In this document: positions 1 through 8,080 of the stretch, in pieces
How the letters are laid out: every line of letters starts with the position of its first letter
Position numbering within the stretch: position 1 is the first letter of the stretch
Origin: CAVUDO01 sp963740255
GTDB taxonomy: Bacteria; Actinomycetota; Actinomycetes; Mycobacteriales; Cryptosporangiaceae
Reading direction: 5' to 3'
Length of the DNA stretch: 64,000 nt
Assembly (NCBI GenBank): GCA_963740255.1
Contig: CAVUDO010000006.1
Span: 806,001 to 870,000 of the forward strand
Position numbers and translations under genes: made by a program
The notes under the pieces: generated by a model
What the model saw: only the letters and a program-made list of their open reading frames with translations
Told to the model about the DNA's origin: nothing
Database searches by the model: none

Positions 1-94
1 CGAGCCGCCGGCGCACCGTCACAGCCTCGCACGACCGCCCCACCGTGCGGGCGTGGCACCACGGGAACCTGCCGGACCGAATCCGACCCCTGGT

Positions 95-394
95 TCAGAC
101 CGGACGCGGCGTGAGCCGGAGGATGCCGTCGATGCGGGCGGCCAGTGTCACGTCCGCCTCGGTCACGCCGCCGGCCGCGTCGGTGACCAGCCACACCCGG
201 GTGAGGTCGTCGATCCGTTCCACCCGCGGATAGTGGTTGAGGCCGTCCGCGCACACCTTCATCCGTTCCAGCAGCTCACGGTGGGCTCCGTCGGAGAGGC
301 GCATCGTCCGGGTGATGCCGCGGGTGTCGCCGGTCCACCCGCTGAGCCGGGACAGGGCGTCCCGTAGGCGCGGGGAGCTGAGGATCTGCGGCAT
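95..394 (-). CDS. Pterin-4a-carbinolamine dehydratase-like protein with degenerate active site
   Basis: This 99-residue protein has the size and C-terminal pattern of pterin-4a-carbinolamine dehydratase (PCD/DCoH), which recycles the pterin cofactor of aromatic amino acid hydroxylases. The motif normally written DHHP reads NHYP at residues 53-56. The downstream THxAGG motif reads TDAAGG at 71-76. Of the three histidines known to act in the family, the first is kept, the second is Tyr and the third is Asp. The fold is therefore supported but catalysis is doubtful. A canonical paralogue lies at 8433-8723. The gene is divergent from the Nudix gene and has about 120 bases of shared upstream DNA. 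Confidence 0.75.
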   Translation of the reverse strand: MPQILSSPRLRDALSRLSGWTGDTRGITRTMRLSDGAHRELLERMKVCADGLNHYPRVERIDDLTRVWLVTDAAGGVTEADVTLAARIDGILRLTPRPV

Positions 395-516
395 CGTTGC
401 CCTCCTCGGTCGCCGCGGAAATGGTGGCCCCGGCGGTCGGCGGCGTTCCGGCGTCGATTTTGGTCGGCCGGACGGTTCCAGACCATCCCCCGAAAGGGTC
501 TGGCACGCTTGGCGCC

Positions 517-948
517 GTGCACACCGACCTCGCCCAGAACAGCCCGACCGTGACGATCGTCGGCGCCGCCATCCTCGACGACACCGGCCGCGTCCTCGCC
601 GCCGAGCGGGCCGCCCCTCCGGACATGGCGGGCAGATGGGAGTTCCCCGGCGGCAAGGTCGAGCCGGGGGAGTCCGAGCACGACGCGCTCGTCCGCGAGT
701 GCCAGGAGGAACTCGGCGTCACGGTCGAGGTCGGCGCCCGGCTCGGAGGCGACGTCGCGCTCCGCGACGGCCGGGCGGTGCTCAAGGTCTGGCTGGCCCG
801 CCTGACCGGCGGGGCTCCGCGGGCGCACGAGCACTCCGAACTTCGCTGGCTGGCCGCCGCCGAGCTGGGCGACGTGCCGTGGCTGCCCGCCGACGCGCCG
901 CTGGTCGCCGAGCTGGGCCGCGTGCTGGGCCAACCCCGGGTGCGCTGA
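517..948 (+). CDS. Nudix (MutT-type) hydrolase
   Basis: The protein carries a complete Nudix box: G46, E52, then R60-E61 and E64-E65-x-G67, matching GX5EX7REUXEEXGU. Nudix enzymes hydrolyse nucleoside diphosphates linked to another group, and short MutT-type members often remove oxidised nucleotides such as 8-oxo-dGTP. I chose the GTG at 517, giving 143 residues, because the first beta strand (TVTIVGAAIL) follows directly and because an ATG at 397 would consume the divergent promoter region. No strong ribosome site precedes 517, so the start is uncertain. The next gene follows 3 bases after the stop, so they are probably co-transcribed. The substrate is not predictable. Confidence 0.85.
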   Translation: MHTDLAQNSPTVTIVGAAILDDTGRVLAAERAAPPDMAGRWEFPGGKVEPGESEHDALVRECQEELGVTVEVGARLGGDVALRDGRAVLKVWLARLTGGAPRAHEHSELRWLAAAELGDVPWLPADAPLVAELGRVLGQPRVR

Positions 949-951
949 GCG

Positions 952-1440
952 GTGGCCGTCCTGCGCACCACGATGCTCGTGCACGCGCCGGTCGAGGTGG
1001 TCTTCGACCTGGCGCGCGACGTGGGCGAACACAACGCCGCGCTGGCGCACACCGGCGAGCGGGCGGTGCCGCCCGGGCGGACGCGCGGCCTGCTGGCGGA
1101 GGGCGACCTGGTCTGCTTCCGGGCCCGCCACTTCGGCCTGCCCTGGCGGCTGGACGCGCGGATCGTCGCGCTGGACCGGCCCCGCACCTTCGTCGACGTC
1201 CAGGTGCGGGGACCGTTCGCGCACCTGCGCCACCAGCACTTCTTCGCCGCGACCGGGGGCGGCACACTGGTCACGGACGAGATCGTGTGGACCAGTCCGG
1301 CCGGGCCGCTGGGGCTGGCGGCCGACACGCTGGTGGTGCGCCGCCGGCTGCTGGCGATCCTGGCTGCCCGTTCCTCCCACCTCAAACGCCGCGCCGAACT
1401 CGCCGCCACCCGGGCGGCGGTCCGCGGAGGCGGCCGCTGA
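952..1440 (+). CDS. SRPBCC (START-like) ligand-binding protein
   Basis: The 162-residue product opens with a strand followed by APVEVVFDLARDV, the usual start of the SRPBCC/polyketide-cyclase fold, and continues with alternating strands ending in a long C-terminal helix rich in Arg and Ala. Proteins of this helix-grip fold bind hydrophobic ligands in a central cavity, and many actinobacterial members have no assigned substrate. It starts with GTG immediately after the Nudix stop, suggesting a two-gene unit. I see no catalytic motif that would narrow the function. A second SRPBCC protein lies at 33718-34191. Confidence 0.75.
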   Translation: MAVLRTTMLVHAPVEVVFDLARDVGEHNAALAHTGERAVPPGRTRGLLAEGDLVCFRARHFGLPWRLDARIVALDRPRTFVDVQVRGPFAHLRHQHFFAATGGGTLVTDEIVWTSPAGPLGLAADTLVVRRRLLAILAARSSHLKRRAELAATRAAVRGGGR

Positions 1441-1494
1441 ACGCGCTTCCACCGGTCCGGCAATGCCGGCGTACCCGTCGCTAGCGGCGGCGTG

Positions 1495-1905
1495 TCACGT
1501 CCGGCCTTGTATCCAGTCCTGAACGTCCAGACCGGGCACCCGGGCGAAATGACGGATATTCCCGGTGACCAGCGTCGCCCGCTGTTGGGCAAGCGTCGTG
1601 GCCGCGATCCGAAGGTCCGGATCGGCCAGCCGGCAACCGTGCTGTTCCAGCGTCGCCCTCAGCGCGCCGTAGTGCTCGGCCGCGGCGGTGTCGAAGGCGA
1701 GTATCCGCACACCGGCAAGCAGCTCCGCCGCGCGGGCGTACAGGTCGGGCCGGCCGGCCTCGTGTGCGCCGTAGGCGAGCTCCCCGATGGTGACTGCGGT
1801 TGTGGCCTGGTCAGCCACCGGGACGGCGGCGAGGCGTTCCAGCAACATTGACGACGGCCGCGGACGCATCAGTTCACTGATCGCGTCGGTGTCGAACACG
1901 ATCAC
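1495..1905 (-). CDS. vapC: VapC-type PIN-domain ribonuclease toxin
   Basis: This is a full-length 136-residue PIN-domain protein. Acidic residues expected to bind Mg/Mn are present: D5 in the opening strand (MIVFDTD), E42 in IGELAYGA, and D95/D97 in ADPDLRI. They are followed by the family's late N116..HF element. VapC toxins cut specific RNAs, commonly tRNA or rRNA, when freed from their antitoxin. Its start overlaps the end of the antitoxin gene by 4 bases (ATGA arrangement), so translation is coupled. The target RNA cannot be inferred. All catalytic acids look intact, unlike the truncated VapC at 41268. Confidence 0.92.
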   Translation of the reverse strand: MIVFDTDAISELMRPRPSSMLLERLAAVPVADQATTAVTIGELAYGAHEAGRPDLYARAAELLAGVRILAFDTAAAEHYGALRATLEQHGCRLADPDLRIAATTLAQQRATLVTGNIRHFARVPGLDVQDWIQGRT

Positions 1906-2192
1906 GTCGGGAGCTGGGGTGCGGGCCGGGTCCGTTGCTGGTCCCTGGTCTTCGCGGTCTGGGTGAGGAGGTCGGGGAACTCGGGGGCATCGGCGAAGGC
2001 GCCCACCAGGGCCGCCAACCCCCGCCGTGGTGCCGGGCCGTGGTCGAGGTCGCTCAACGGCACCAGCGCGGCCATCGGAGTCCCGTTCCGCTCGATGAGG
2101 TAGCGCTCACCCCGATACCGCACTCCACCCAGCACGTCGGCGAAGTGCTTCTTCACGTCAGCCACACTGATCGCCTTCGGAGCATCAGACAT
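1902..2192 (-). CDS. vapB: Phd/YefM-type antitoxin of VapC
   Basis: The 96-residue protein begins with a Phd/YefM N-terminal domain: SVADVKKHFADVL and later RYLIERNGTPMAALVPLSDL, the dimerising DNA-binding fold of type II antitoxins. Its charged, probably disordered C-terminal tail is where such antitoxins wrap their toxin. It is the first gene of the pair, as is usual, and normally represses its own promoter. The AT-richer stretch at about 2193-2222 (tgatgacagaataacatc) is the likely promoter and operator. The pairing of a Phd-fold antitoxin with a PIN toxin is common in actinobacteria. Confidence 0.9.
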   Translation of the reverse strand: MSDAPKAISVADVKKHFADVLGGVRYRGERYLIERNGTPMAALVPLSDLDHGPAPRRGLAALVGAFADAPEFPDLLTQTAKTRDQQRTRPAPQLPT

Positions 2193-2231
2193 GATGACAG
2201 AATAACATCTTGACCTAACGGCCTGGCCTGC

Positions 2232-2999
2232 TCACATCGGCTGGTCGGCCTTGCGGCGGAAGATCTTGTCGCCGAGCCACACCAGCGGGTCGTAGCGGCG
2301 GTCCACCACCCGTTCCTTCATCGGGATGATCGCGTTGTCGGTGATCGCGATGTGCTCCGGACACACGTCGCTGCAGCACTTGGTGATGTTGCAGTAGCCG
2401 ACGCCCTGGGATGCCTGGCTGAACTCGCGCCGGTCGTCACGGGAGTCCAGCGGGTGCATGTCCAGCTCCGCCGCCCGGATGAACAGCCGGGGCCCGGCGA
2501 ACGCTTCCTTGTTGTCATCGTGGTCGCGGATCACGTGGCAGGTGTTCTGGCAGAGGAAGCACTCGATGCACTTGCGGAACTCCTGCGACCGCTCCACGTC
2601 CACCTGCTGCATCCGGTACTCGCCGGGCGCGAGGCCGGGCGGCGGTGCGAACGCGGGCATCTCGCGGGCCTTGGCGTAGTTGAACTCGACGTCGGTGACC
2701 AGGTCGCGCACCACCGGGAACGTGCGAAGCGGGGTGACGGTGACGGTCTCGTCGTCGGCGAACGTGCTCATCCGGGTCATGCACATCAGCCGGGGGTGCC
2801 CGTTGATCTCCGCGGAGCACGAGCCGCACTTGCCGGCCTTGCAGTTCCACCGCACGGCCAGGTCCGGCGCGTCGGTGGCCTGCAGCCGGTGGACGACGTC
2901 GAGCACGACCTCGCCCTCGTTCACCTCGACGTCGAAGTCGGTCAGCTCGCCGCCGGCGTCGTCGCCGCGCCAGATCCGGAAGTGTGCCTGGTGCCCCAT
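2232..2999 (-). CDS. sdhB: Succinate dehydrogenase iron-sulfur subunit (Sdh1 type)
   Basis: The 255-residue subunit carries electrons from the flavin to quinone through three clusters. The ligands are visible: a plant-type [2Fe-2S] set (C53, C58, C61, C73), a [4Fe-4S] set (C144, C147, C150, C154) and a C-terminal set in CNITKCCSDVC (C203-C213) for the third cluster. It starts at the ATG whose A is the last base of the sdhA stop codon (TGATG), so the two are translationally coupled. Gene order anchor-flavoprotein-iron protein and the sequence type resemble the mycobacterial Sdh1 operon rather than a four-subunit Sdh. Confidence 0.95.
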   Translation of the reverse strand: MGHQAHFRIWRGDDAGGELTDFDVEVNEGEVVLDVVHRLQATDAPDLAVRWNCKAGKCGSCSAEINGHPRLMCMTRMSTFADDETVTVTPLRTFPVVRDLVTDVEFNYAKAREMPAFAPPPGLAPGEYRMQQVDVERSQEFRKCIECFLCQNTCHVIRDHDDNKEAFAGPRLFIRAAELDMHPLDSRDDRREFSQASQGVGYCNITKCCSDVCPEHIAITDNAIIPMKERVVDRRYDPLVWLGDKIFRRKADQPM

Positions 3000-5050
3000 C
3001 ACTGGCCTCCCTCGGCGGGTGCGGACGCCCCGGCGGCCGCGCCGCCGGACGTTCCGGCGCCCGGTGGAGCCACCTCGCGGGACGCCGGTTCGGGCTCCTC
3101 GACCAGCACGGACAGCTCCTCCTCGGTCATGTACTTGGCGAGTTCCGAGCGGTCGAACAGCGACAGCAGCTCCGCCGGCATCACCGGCAGCGGTTGCTTC
3201 GTGATCCGCACGCCGTCGCCGGCCAGTGCGCAGACGAGGTTGACCCGGCGCCAGTCCGGACTCATCTCGGGGTAGTCGTCGCGGGTGTGGCCGCCGCGGC
3301 TCTCCTCGCGGGTCAGCGCCGCCCTGGCCACGCACTCCGACACGAGCAGCAGGTTCTCCAGGTCCAGGGCCACGTGCCAGCCCGGGTTGTACGCCCGGCC
3401 GCCGACGGTCCCGACCGAGGCGGCCCGCTTGCCCAGCTCGGCCAGCCGGGCCAGCGCCTGCTCGATCTCCGGCGCCCGCCGGATGATGCCGACCAGGTCG
3501 TTCATCGCCTGCTGCAGGTCCGCCTGGACGGCGTAGGGGTTCTCCCCGGCGTCCCGGCCGAACGGCGCCAACGCCGCCTCGACCGCGTTCCGCACGGTGT
3601 CCTCCGCCACGGCCGGCCGGTCCAGGTCCAGCGCGCGCACGTAGTCGGCAGCGCCCGTCCCGGCCCGGCGGCCGAACACCAGCAGGTCGGACAGCGAGTT
3701 GCCGCCGAGCCGGTTGGAGCCGTGCATCCCGCCGGCCACCTCGCCGGCGGCGAACAGGCCGGGCACCGCGGCGGCCGCGGTGTCCGGGTCGACCTCCACC
3801 CCGCCCATCACGTAGTGGCAGGTCGGACCGACCTCCATCGGCTGGGCCGTGATGTCGACGTCGGCCAGTTCCTTGAACTGGTGGTACATCGACGGCAGCC
3901 GGCGTCGGATCTCCTCGGCCGGCAGCCGCTTGGACACGTCCAGGAACACGCCGCCGTGCGGGGAGCCCCGGCCGGCCTTCACCTCGGAGTTGATCGCCCG
4001 GGCGACCTCGTCGCGGGGGAGCAGCTCGGGCGGGCGCCGATTGTTGTCCGGGTCGGAGTACCAGCGGTCGCCCTCCTCCTCGGTGGTCGCGTACTTGTCG
4101 CGGAACACCTCGGGGATGTAGTCGAACATGAACCGCTTGCCCTCGGAGTTGGTCAGCACCCCGCCGTCGCCGCGCACCGACTCGGTGACGAGCAGGCCCT
4201 TGACGCTCAGCGGCGAGACCATGCCGGTGGGGTGGAACTGGACGAACTCCATGTTCACCAGCGTCGCGCCGGCCTTGAGCGCGAGCGCGTGCCCGTCCCC
4301 GGTGTACTCCCAGGAGTTGCTGGTGACCTTGAACGACTTGCCGATGCCGCCGGTGGCGAGGATCACCGCGGGGGCCTCGAACAGCACGAACCGCCCGTCC
4401 GCCCGGTGGTAGCCGAACGCGCCGGCGATCCGCTCGCCGTCCTTGACCAGGGTGCTGACCGTGCACTCGTGGAAGACCTTCAGGTACGCCTCGGCGTCGC
4501 CGTGCTCGCGCAGGTCGTCCTGCTGCAGCGAGACGATCTTCTGCTGCAGGGTGCGGATCAGCTCCAGGCCGGTGCGGTCGCCGACGTGCGCGAGCCGGGG
4601 GTACTCGTGGCCGCCGAAGTTGCGCTGGCTGATCGTGCCCTCGGGGGTGCGGTCGAAGAGCGCCCCGTAGGTCTCCAGCTCCCAGACCCGCAGCGGCGCC
4701 TCCTTGGCGTGCAGCTCGGCCATCCGCCAGTGGTTGAGGAACTTGCCGCCGCGCATCGTGTCGCGGAAGTGCACCTGCCAGTTGTCGCGGGCGTTGACGT
4801 TGCCCATCGCCGCGGCGATGCCGCCCTCGGCCATCACGGTGTGTGCCTTGCCGAACAGCGACTTGCACACGATCGCGGTGCGCATGCCCAGGTCGCGGGC
4901 CTCGATCGCCGCCCGCAGGCCGGCGCCGCCGGCACCGATCACCACCACGTCGTAGGAGTGCCGGTCGATCTCCGCGCCGGGCACCGGCGCTCCGGCCGGC
5001 AGGGCGTCGGCCAGCGGGGTGCCGGGAAGGGCTTCGTTGCTTTCCGTCAT
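2999..5050 (-). CDS. sdhA: Succinate dehydrogenase flavoprotein subunit (Sdh1 type)
   Basis: The 683-residue subunit oxidises succinate to fumarate. An N-terminal Rossmann motif VVVIGAGGAGLRAA binds FAD, and the SLFGKAHTVMAEGGIAA segment contains the histidine that carries covalent FAD in the family. Further family motifs include FVQFHPTGM and GSNRLGGNSLSDLLVFG. The length exceeds that of classical SdhA (about 590) and fits the Sdh1/FrdA-like actinobacterial type. It lies 11 bases downstream of the membrane anchor gene and overlaps sdhB. The C-terminus ends in an Ala/Gly/Pro-rich tail that is probably disordered. Confidence 0.95.
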   Translation of the reverse strand: MTESNEALPGTPLADALPAGAPVPGAEIDRHSYDVVVIGAGGAGLRAAIEARDLGMRTAIVCKSLFGKAHTVMAEGGIAAAMGNVNARDNWQVHFRDTMRGGKFLNHWRMAELHAKEAPLRVWELETYGALFDRTPEGTISQRNFGGHEYPRLAHVGDRTGLELIRTLQQKIVSLQQDDLREHGDAEAYLKVFHECTVSTLVKDGERIAGAFGYHRADGRFVLFEAPAVILATGGIGKSFKVTSNSWEYTGDGHALALKAGATLVNMEFVQFHPTGMVSPLSVKGLLVTESVRGDGGVLTNSEGKRFMFDYIPEVFRDKYATTEEEGDRWYSDPDNNRRPPELLPRDEVARAINSEVKAGRGSPHGGVFLDVSKRLPAEEIRRRLPSMYHQFKELADVDITAQPMEVGPTCHYVMGGVEVDPDTAAAAVPGLFAAGEVAGGMHGSNRLGGNSLSDLLVFGRRAGTGAADYVRALDLDRPAVAEDTVRNAVEAALAPFGRDAGENPYAVQADLQQAMNDLVGIIRRAPEIEQALARLAELGKRAASVGTVGGRAYNPGWHVALDLENLLLVSECVARAALTREESRGGHTRDDYPEMSPDWRRVNLVCALAGDGVRITKQPLPVMPAELLSLFDRSELAKYMTEEELSVLVEEPEPASREVAPPGAGTSGGAAAGASAPAEGGQ

Positions 5051-5061
5051 CGTTCGCTACC

Positions 5062-5883
5062 TCAGTTGATGAAACGCAGGTCGGGGAACCAGCCGGCGGC
5101 CAGGGCCATGACGTAGAAGTCGGTGAGCGCCAGCGTGCCGAGGGTGATCCAGGCCAGTTGCATGTGCCGGGCGTTCAGCGTCGAGACCTGGGTCCAGAGC
5201 TTGTAGCGCACCGGGTGCTTCGAGAAGTGCTTGAGCCGCCCGCCCACGATGTGCCGGCAGGAGTGGCAGGAGATCGTGTACGCCCACAGCATCACGACGT
5301 TGCCGAGCAGCACGACGTTGCCGAGACCGAACCCGAAGCCGCCGTCGGCCCCGCGGAACGCGAGCCCGGCGTCCAGGGTGTTGATCAGCGAGATGACCAC
5401 CGCGGCGTAGAAGGCGTACCGGTGCAGGTTCTGGAAGACCAGCGGGAACCGGGTCTCGCCGCTGTAGGTCTTGTGCGGCTCGGCCACCGCGCAGGCTGGC
5501 GGCGAGAGCCAGAACGCCCGGTAGTAGGCCTTGCGGTAGTAGTAGCAGGTCAGCCGGAACAGCAGCAGGAACGGCAGGCTCAGCGCGGCGTAGGGCAGCA
5601 GCGGCGTGTCGGGCAGGAACCGGCCGAAGTGCGCGGCCTCCGGCACGCAGCCGACCGAGACGCAGGGGGAGTAGAACGGCGTCAGGTAGTGGTAGTCGGC
5701 GACCCAGTAGTACTCCTGGAGGAACGTCCGCGTGACGGCGTAGGCCACCCAGGCGGTGAGGCCGACAACGGTGACCAGCGGCGGCAGCCACCAGCGGTCG
5801 GTGCGCAGGGTCCGGGCGGGAATCGCCGCACGGCCGGGCGCCGGCCCGGAGTCCGCGGGGCGAGCGGGGGCGGGCGCACTCAT
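5062..5883 (-). CDS. sdhC: Succinate dehydrogenase membrane anchor subunit (Sdh1 type)
   Basis: The 273-residue protein has about five predicted membrane helices (near residues 31-51, 97-112, 155-175, 184-204 and 236-256). Histidines in NLHRYAFYAAVV, SCHSCRH and NARHMQLAW could ligate haem. It replaces the separate SdhC and SdhD anchors and resembles the single anchor of mycobacterial Sdh1. A cytoplasmic Pro/Ala-rich N-terminus of about 28 residues precedes helix 1. It is the first gene of the operon, so the operon promoter must lie in 5884-6196. The family assignment rests on context plus overall pattern. Confidence 0.85.
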   Translation of the reverse strand: MSAPAPARPADSGPAPGRAAIPARTLRTDRWWLPPLVTVVGLTAWVAYAVTRTFLQEYYWVADYHYLTPFYSPCVSVGCVPEAAHFGRFLPDTPLLPYAALSLPFLLLFRLTCYYYRKAYYRAFWLSPPACAVAEPHKTYSGETRFPLVFQNLHRYAFYAAVVISLINTLDAGLAFRGADGGFGFGLGNVVLLGNVVMLWAYTISCHSCRHIVGGRLKHFSKHPVRYKLWTQVSTLNARHMQLAWITLGTLALTDFYVMALAAGWFPDLRFIN

Positions 5884-6196
5884 GCTCGGTCAGGCTCCTC
5901 GTTCGTCTCGGCGCACCATCGCGCCGACCGGATGCGCCCGCCAGTCTGTCGCGAACGGTTCGGAGTCGACACCCCGGGGTGGCCCGTTCCACCCTGCCCA
6001 CCAGGTGGGATTGCCCACAGTGCTGGATCCTGAGGAGGTCCACTGCGTCGGCACGACGTCCCGGTGCGTCACCGATGGGACCTCGACCAAAGGTGCCGTC
6101 CACCAGCGGCTACGCGTAACCGTCGAGGCAGGTGGACGACCTGCCGTCCGCTGGTGCCCTCCAGGGCCGCTACATGTTGCTCGGCATCGTCCAGGC
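5884..6196. other. Intergenic region upstream of sdh operon and downstream of the DUF397 gene
   Basis: This stretch of about 310 bases holds no convincing gene on either strand. It should contain the promoter of the leftward sdh operon and the 3' end of the DUF397 transcript. I found no clear -10/-35 pair, terminator or operator by eye. Confidence 0.5.
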
Positions 6197-6400
6197 TCAG
6201 CGGTCGAACTCGCCGTCCTTGGCGCCGCCGAGGAAGGCGCTCCACTCGCTCGGGGTGAAGGCGAGGTTGCCGTCGTGGGGGTTCTTGGAGTCGCGGACGA
6301 GCACGCCGTCGGGGGTGTCGGCGATCTCGACGCATTGACCCTGGCCGTTGCTGCGGCTGCTCTTGCGCCACGTGAGGCCGGTCAGCTCTGGCGCAGCCAT
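6197..6400 (-). CDS. DUF397 small protein
   Basis: The 67-residue protein has the DUF397 signature: TWRKSSRSNGQGQCVEIA, then VLVRDSKNPHDGNLAFTPSEWSAFL. DUF397 proteins are found almost only in actinomycetes, usually beside an XRE-family regulator with a DUF5753 domain, and such pairs have been linked to developmental and antibiotic control in Streptomyces (the WhiJ-type system). Here the XRE gene is directly upstream with 18 bases between them, so they form one unit. Biochemical function is not established; a protein partner of the regulator is the best guess. Confidence 0.92.
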   Translation of the reverse strand: MAAPELTGLTWRKSSRSNGQGQCVEIADTPDGVLVRDSKNPHDGNLAFTPSEWSAFLGGAKDGEFDR

Positions 6401-6418
6401 TCTGCGACCTCCCCTCTG

Positions 6419-7273
6419 CTACTGATTCACCATGGTTTCGGCCCTTACTCGCAGTAGCGTGACGGTGTCTGCCGGGGACAGGGCGGCGGCCCGGAGGTGA
6501 TCGAACGCCAAGCTGTGCGTCCCTACATGGTAGTGCCGGTCGAGGAAGAGGGCACCACTGAGATTTTCGAGGTAGACGACGGATGGGTCGCTGGAACCGG
6601 CGAACTCCATGATGGTGAAGCCGACGCCCATGCCAGCGTGGGCGCCCTGGCTGAACGGAAGGACCTGAATCGTCACCGTGGGTAGCTGGCTGGCTTCGGC
6701 CAAGCGTTCGAGCTGCGCGGCCATGACCGCAGGGCCGCCGATGGGCCGGGACAACGCCGCTTCATCGATGACGAGCCAGACCCGCGGTGGCTTGGGGCGT
6801 TCGAGGATTTTCTGGCGGGCCATCCGTAGCTCGACGCGTTCCTCGATCTTCTCCGGTCGCTCCTCTGGGAAGTGGGCGCAGATCATGGCGCGGGCGTAGT
6901 CCGGTGTCTGGAACATGCCGTTGACGAGCTGGATGTCGTACAGCTTGATCTCGGTGGCTTCGTCCTCGAACGCGACGTAGCCGGCGAACCACTTGGGCAT
7001 GGTGCCGGAGTAGTCGTACCACCAGCCGTGCTGGCGGGCGTCCCGGGCCAGTTGCACGAGCCCTGCGGCATCGGTGTCGGCCACGCCGTAGAGCTTGAGG
7101 AGTGCGACAACGTTGCGGGGCTGGACGCCGACCTTGCCGGTCTCGATGCGAGACAGCGTCGACTTCGACAGCCTCACGTCGGTGGCAGCCTGCTCGATGG
7201 TCAGGTTAGCGGCCTCGCGGAGCTTGCGAAGTTCGGTAGCAAGCCGACGGCGCTGCACGGTTGGAGTGCTCAC
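6419..7273 (-). CDS. XRE-family regulator with DUF5753 domain
   Basis: The 284-residue protein has an N-terminal Cro/C1-type helix-turn-helix (about residues 8-62, with ANLTIEQAATDVRLSKSTLSRIE). The DUF5753 domain follows, beginning around WYDYSGTMPKWFAGYVAFEDEA and containing the typical YDIQLVNGMFQTPDYARA stretch. It is the WhiJ-like partner of the DUF397 protein downstream. The start is the GTG at 7273, just before STPTVQRRRL; upstream in-frame sequence does not look coding. Base composition is lower in GC than the neighbouring core genes (about 63% in one 60-base sample I counted), which is compatible with accessory DNA. Confidence 0.9.
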   Translation of the reverse strand: MSTPTVQRRRLATELRKLREAANLTIEQAATDVRLSKSTLSRIETGKVGVQPRNVVALLKLYGVADTDAAGLVQLARDARQHGWWYDYSGTMPKWFAGYVAFEDEATEIKLYDIQLVNGMFQTPDYARAMICAHFPEERPEKIEERVELRMARQKILERPKPPRVWLVIDEAALSRPIGGPAVMAAQLERLAEASQLPTVTIQVLPFSQGAHAGMGVGFTIMEFAGSSDPSVVYLENLSGALFLDRHYHVGTHSLAFDHLRAAALSPADTVTLLRVRAETMVNQ

Positions 7274-7460
7274 GGTGGATGAGTCTGACCGATTCCCAGA
7301 AGAATATCGAGTCCCAGCGATGCGGATGTTCTCTAGCGGTGGGAGTTGCAGAATCGTGGGAAGGCTGGTATCTTGGGAGTCGCGTCCGTCCGTTCGGGAC
7401 GAACGATGGCCAACGATCTGGGCTGGTCGTCGACCCCTCTGCTGACGAGGTGGTGAGTTG

Positions 7461-7616
7461 TTGCTGTACGTGACCGCCCTCGCCGCGTTGCTGCTCGGCT
7501 GGCTGGCCGGGCTGTGGACGTTCCAGCGGGCGCTGCGGTGGTGTCCCCGGTGCGGGAAGACGCTGTTGTGTTCGCGGTGCGCCCACACCACCACGCACCA
7601 GCCGGTGCGCTCGTGA
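7461..7616 (+). CDS. Small membrane protein with a zinc-ribbon-like tail
   Basis: This 51-residue gene is very short. It encodes one hydrophobic helix (ALAALLLGWLAGLWTF) followed by a basic tail with two CxxC motifs, CPRC and CSRC, spaced like a zinc ribbon. The start is TTG at 7461 (or 7458), preceded by a GAGGTGGTGAG ribosome site. Its stop codon overlaps the GTG of the next gene (GTGA), indicating translational coupling. I do not recognise a named family. Position, coupling and the cysteine pairs argue that it is real and belongs with the two following genes. Confidence 0.6.
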   Translation: MLYVTALAALLLGWLAGLWTFQRALRWCPRCGKTLLCSRCAHTTTHQPVRS

Positions 7617-8080
7617 CCGTCCCGGCGTCTCACAGCGGCTTGACCGCCGCCCCCATGCCGGCCGGACCGGCGACGCCGCGCCCCAAAGCCGTCGCCGGTC
7701 TGGCTGTCCAACCACCCACCAGAAGGACACCCGTGATCCGGCCCCAGGTCTTCGGCTACCTGCGCTCGGCCGACGTCGAACCGGCCAAGCTGGTCATCCT
7801 CGAAGGCGAACTCGCGCTGCACGCCGGCGATCACGCCCTGGAACTGCTCGCGGTCTACATCGACATGCCCTGCACCGGGCTACTGGCGCAACGCGACGGC
7901 TTCGGCCTCCTGATGAACGCCCTCTGGCGCAACGACGGAGCCGGGGTGCTCATCCCCGCACGCAGCCACCTGTCCTGGCTCACGCCCGCCCGGGAGCAGT
8001 GGGAACGCCGCATCGCCGACACCGGCGCCCGGCTTCACGTGCTGTGGGCTGACGACGAACATCCCGAGCTGTGGCCTTGA
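7613..8080 (+). CDS. Small protein resembling a serine-recombinase N-terminal domain, catalytic serine absent
   Basis: The conserved-looking part runs from VFGYLRSADVEPAKL through AVYIDMPCTGLLAQRDGFGLLMNAL to a late GARLHVLW, echoing the order of motifs in a serine recombinase catalytic domain. Against the usual YxRxS motif, the Arg is present but the catalytic Ser position is Ala (YLRSAD), and no LDRLGR-type arginine cluster is seen. It is probably not a recombinase. Two starts are possible: GTG at 7613, overlapping the previous stop, or GTG at 7733 with a GAAGGA ribosome site and 115 residues. Function is unknown; the resemblance is my inference. Confidence 0.65.
   Translation: MTVPASHSGLTAAPMPAGPATPRPKAVAGLAVQPPTRRTPVIRPQVFGYLRSADVEPAKLVILEGELALHAGDHALELLAVYIDMPCTGLLAQRDGFGLLMNALWRNDGAGVLIPARSHLSWLTPAREQWERRIADTGARLHVLWADDEHPELWP

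Noticed and set aside
53..367. Plus-strand open frame over the first pterin dehydratase-like gene
   Set aside because: No recognisable protein pattern, while the minus-strand product matches PCD in length and motifs.
397..516. Longer N-terminus for the Nudix protein from the ATG at 397
   Set aside because: The added 40 residues lack pattern and would fill the divergent promoter region.
7629..7644. A 16-base string (ctcacagcggcttgac) that recurs at 44788-44803
   Set aside because: Flanking sequences differ and the two places have no shared function; with only two copies, chance is the simplest explanation.
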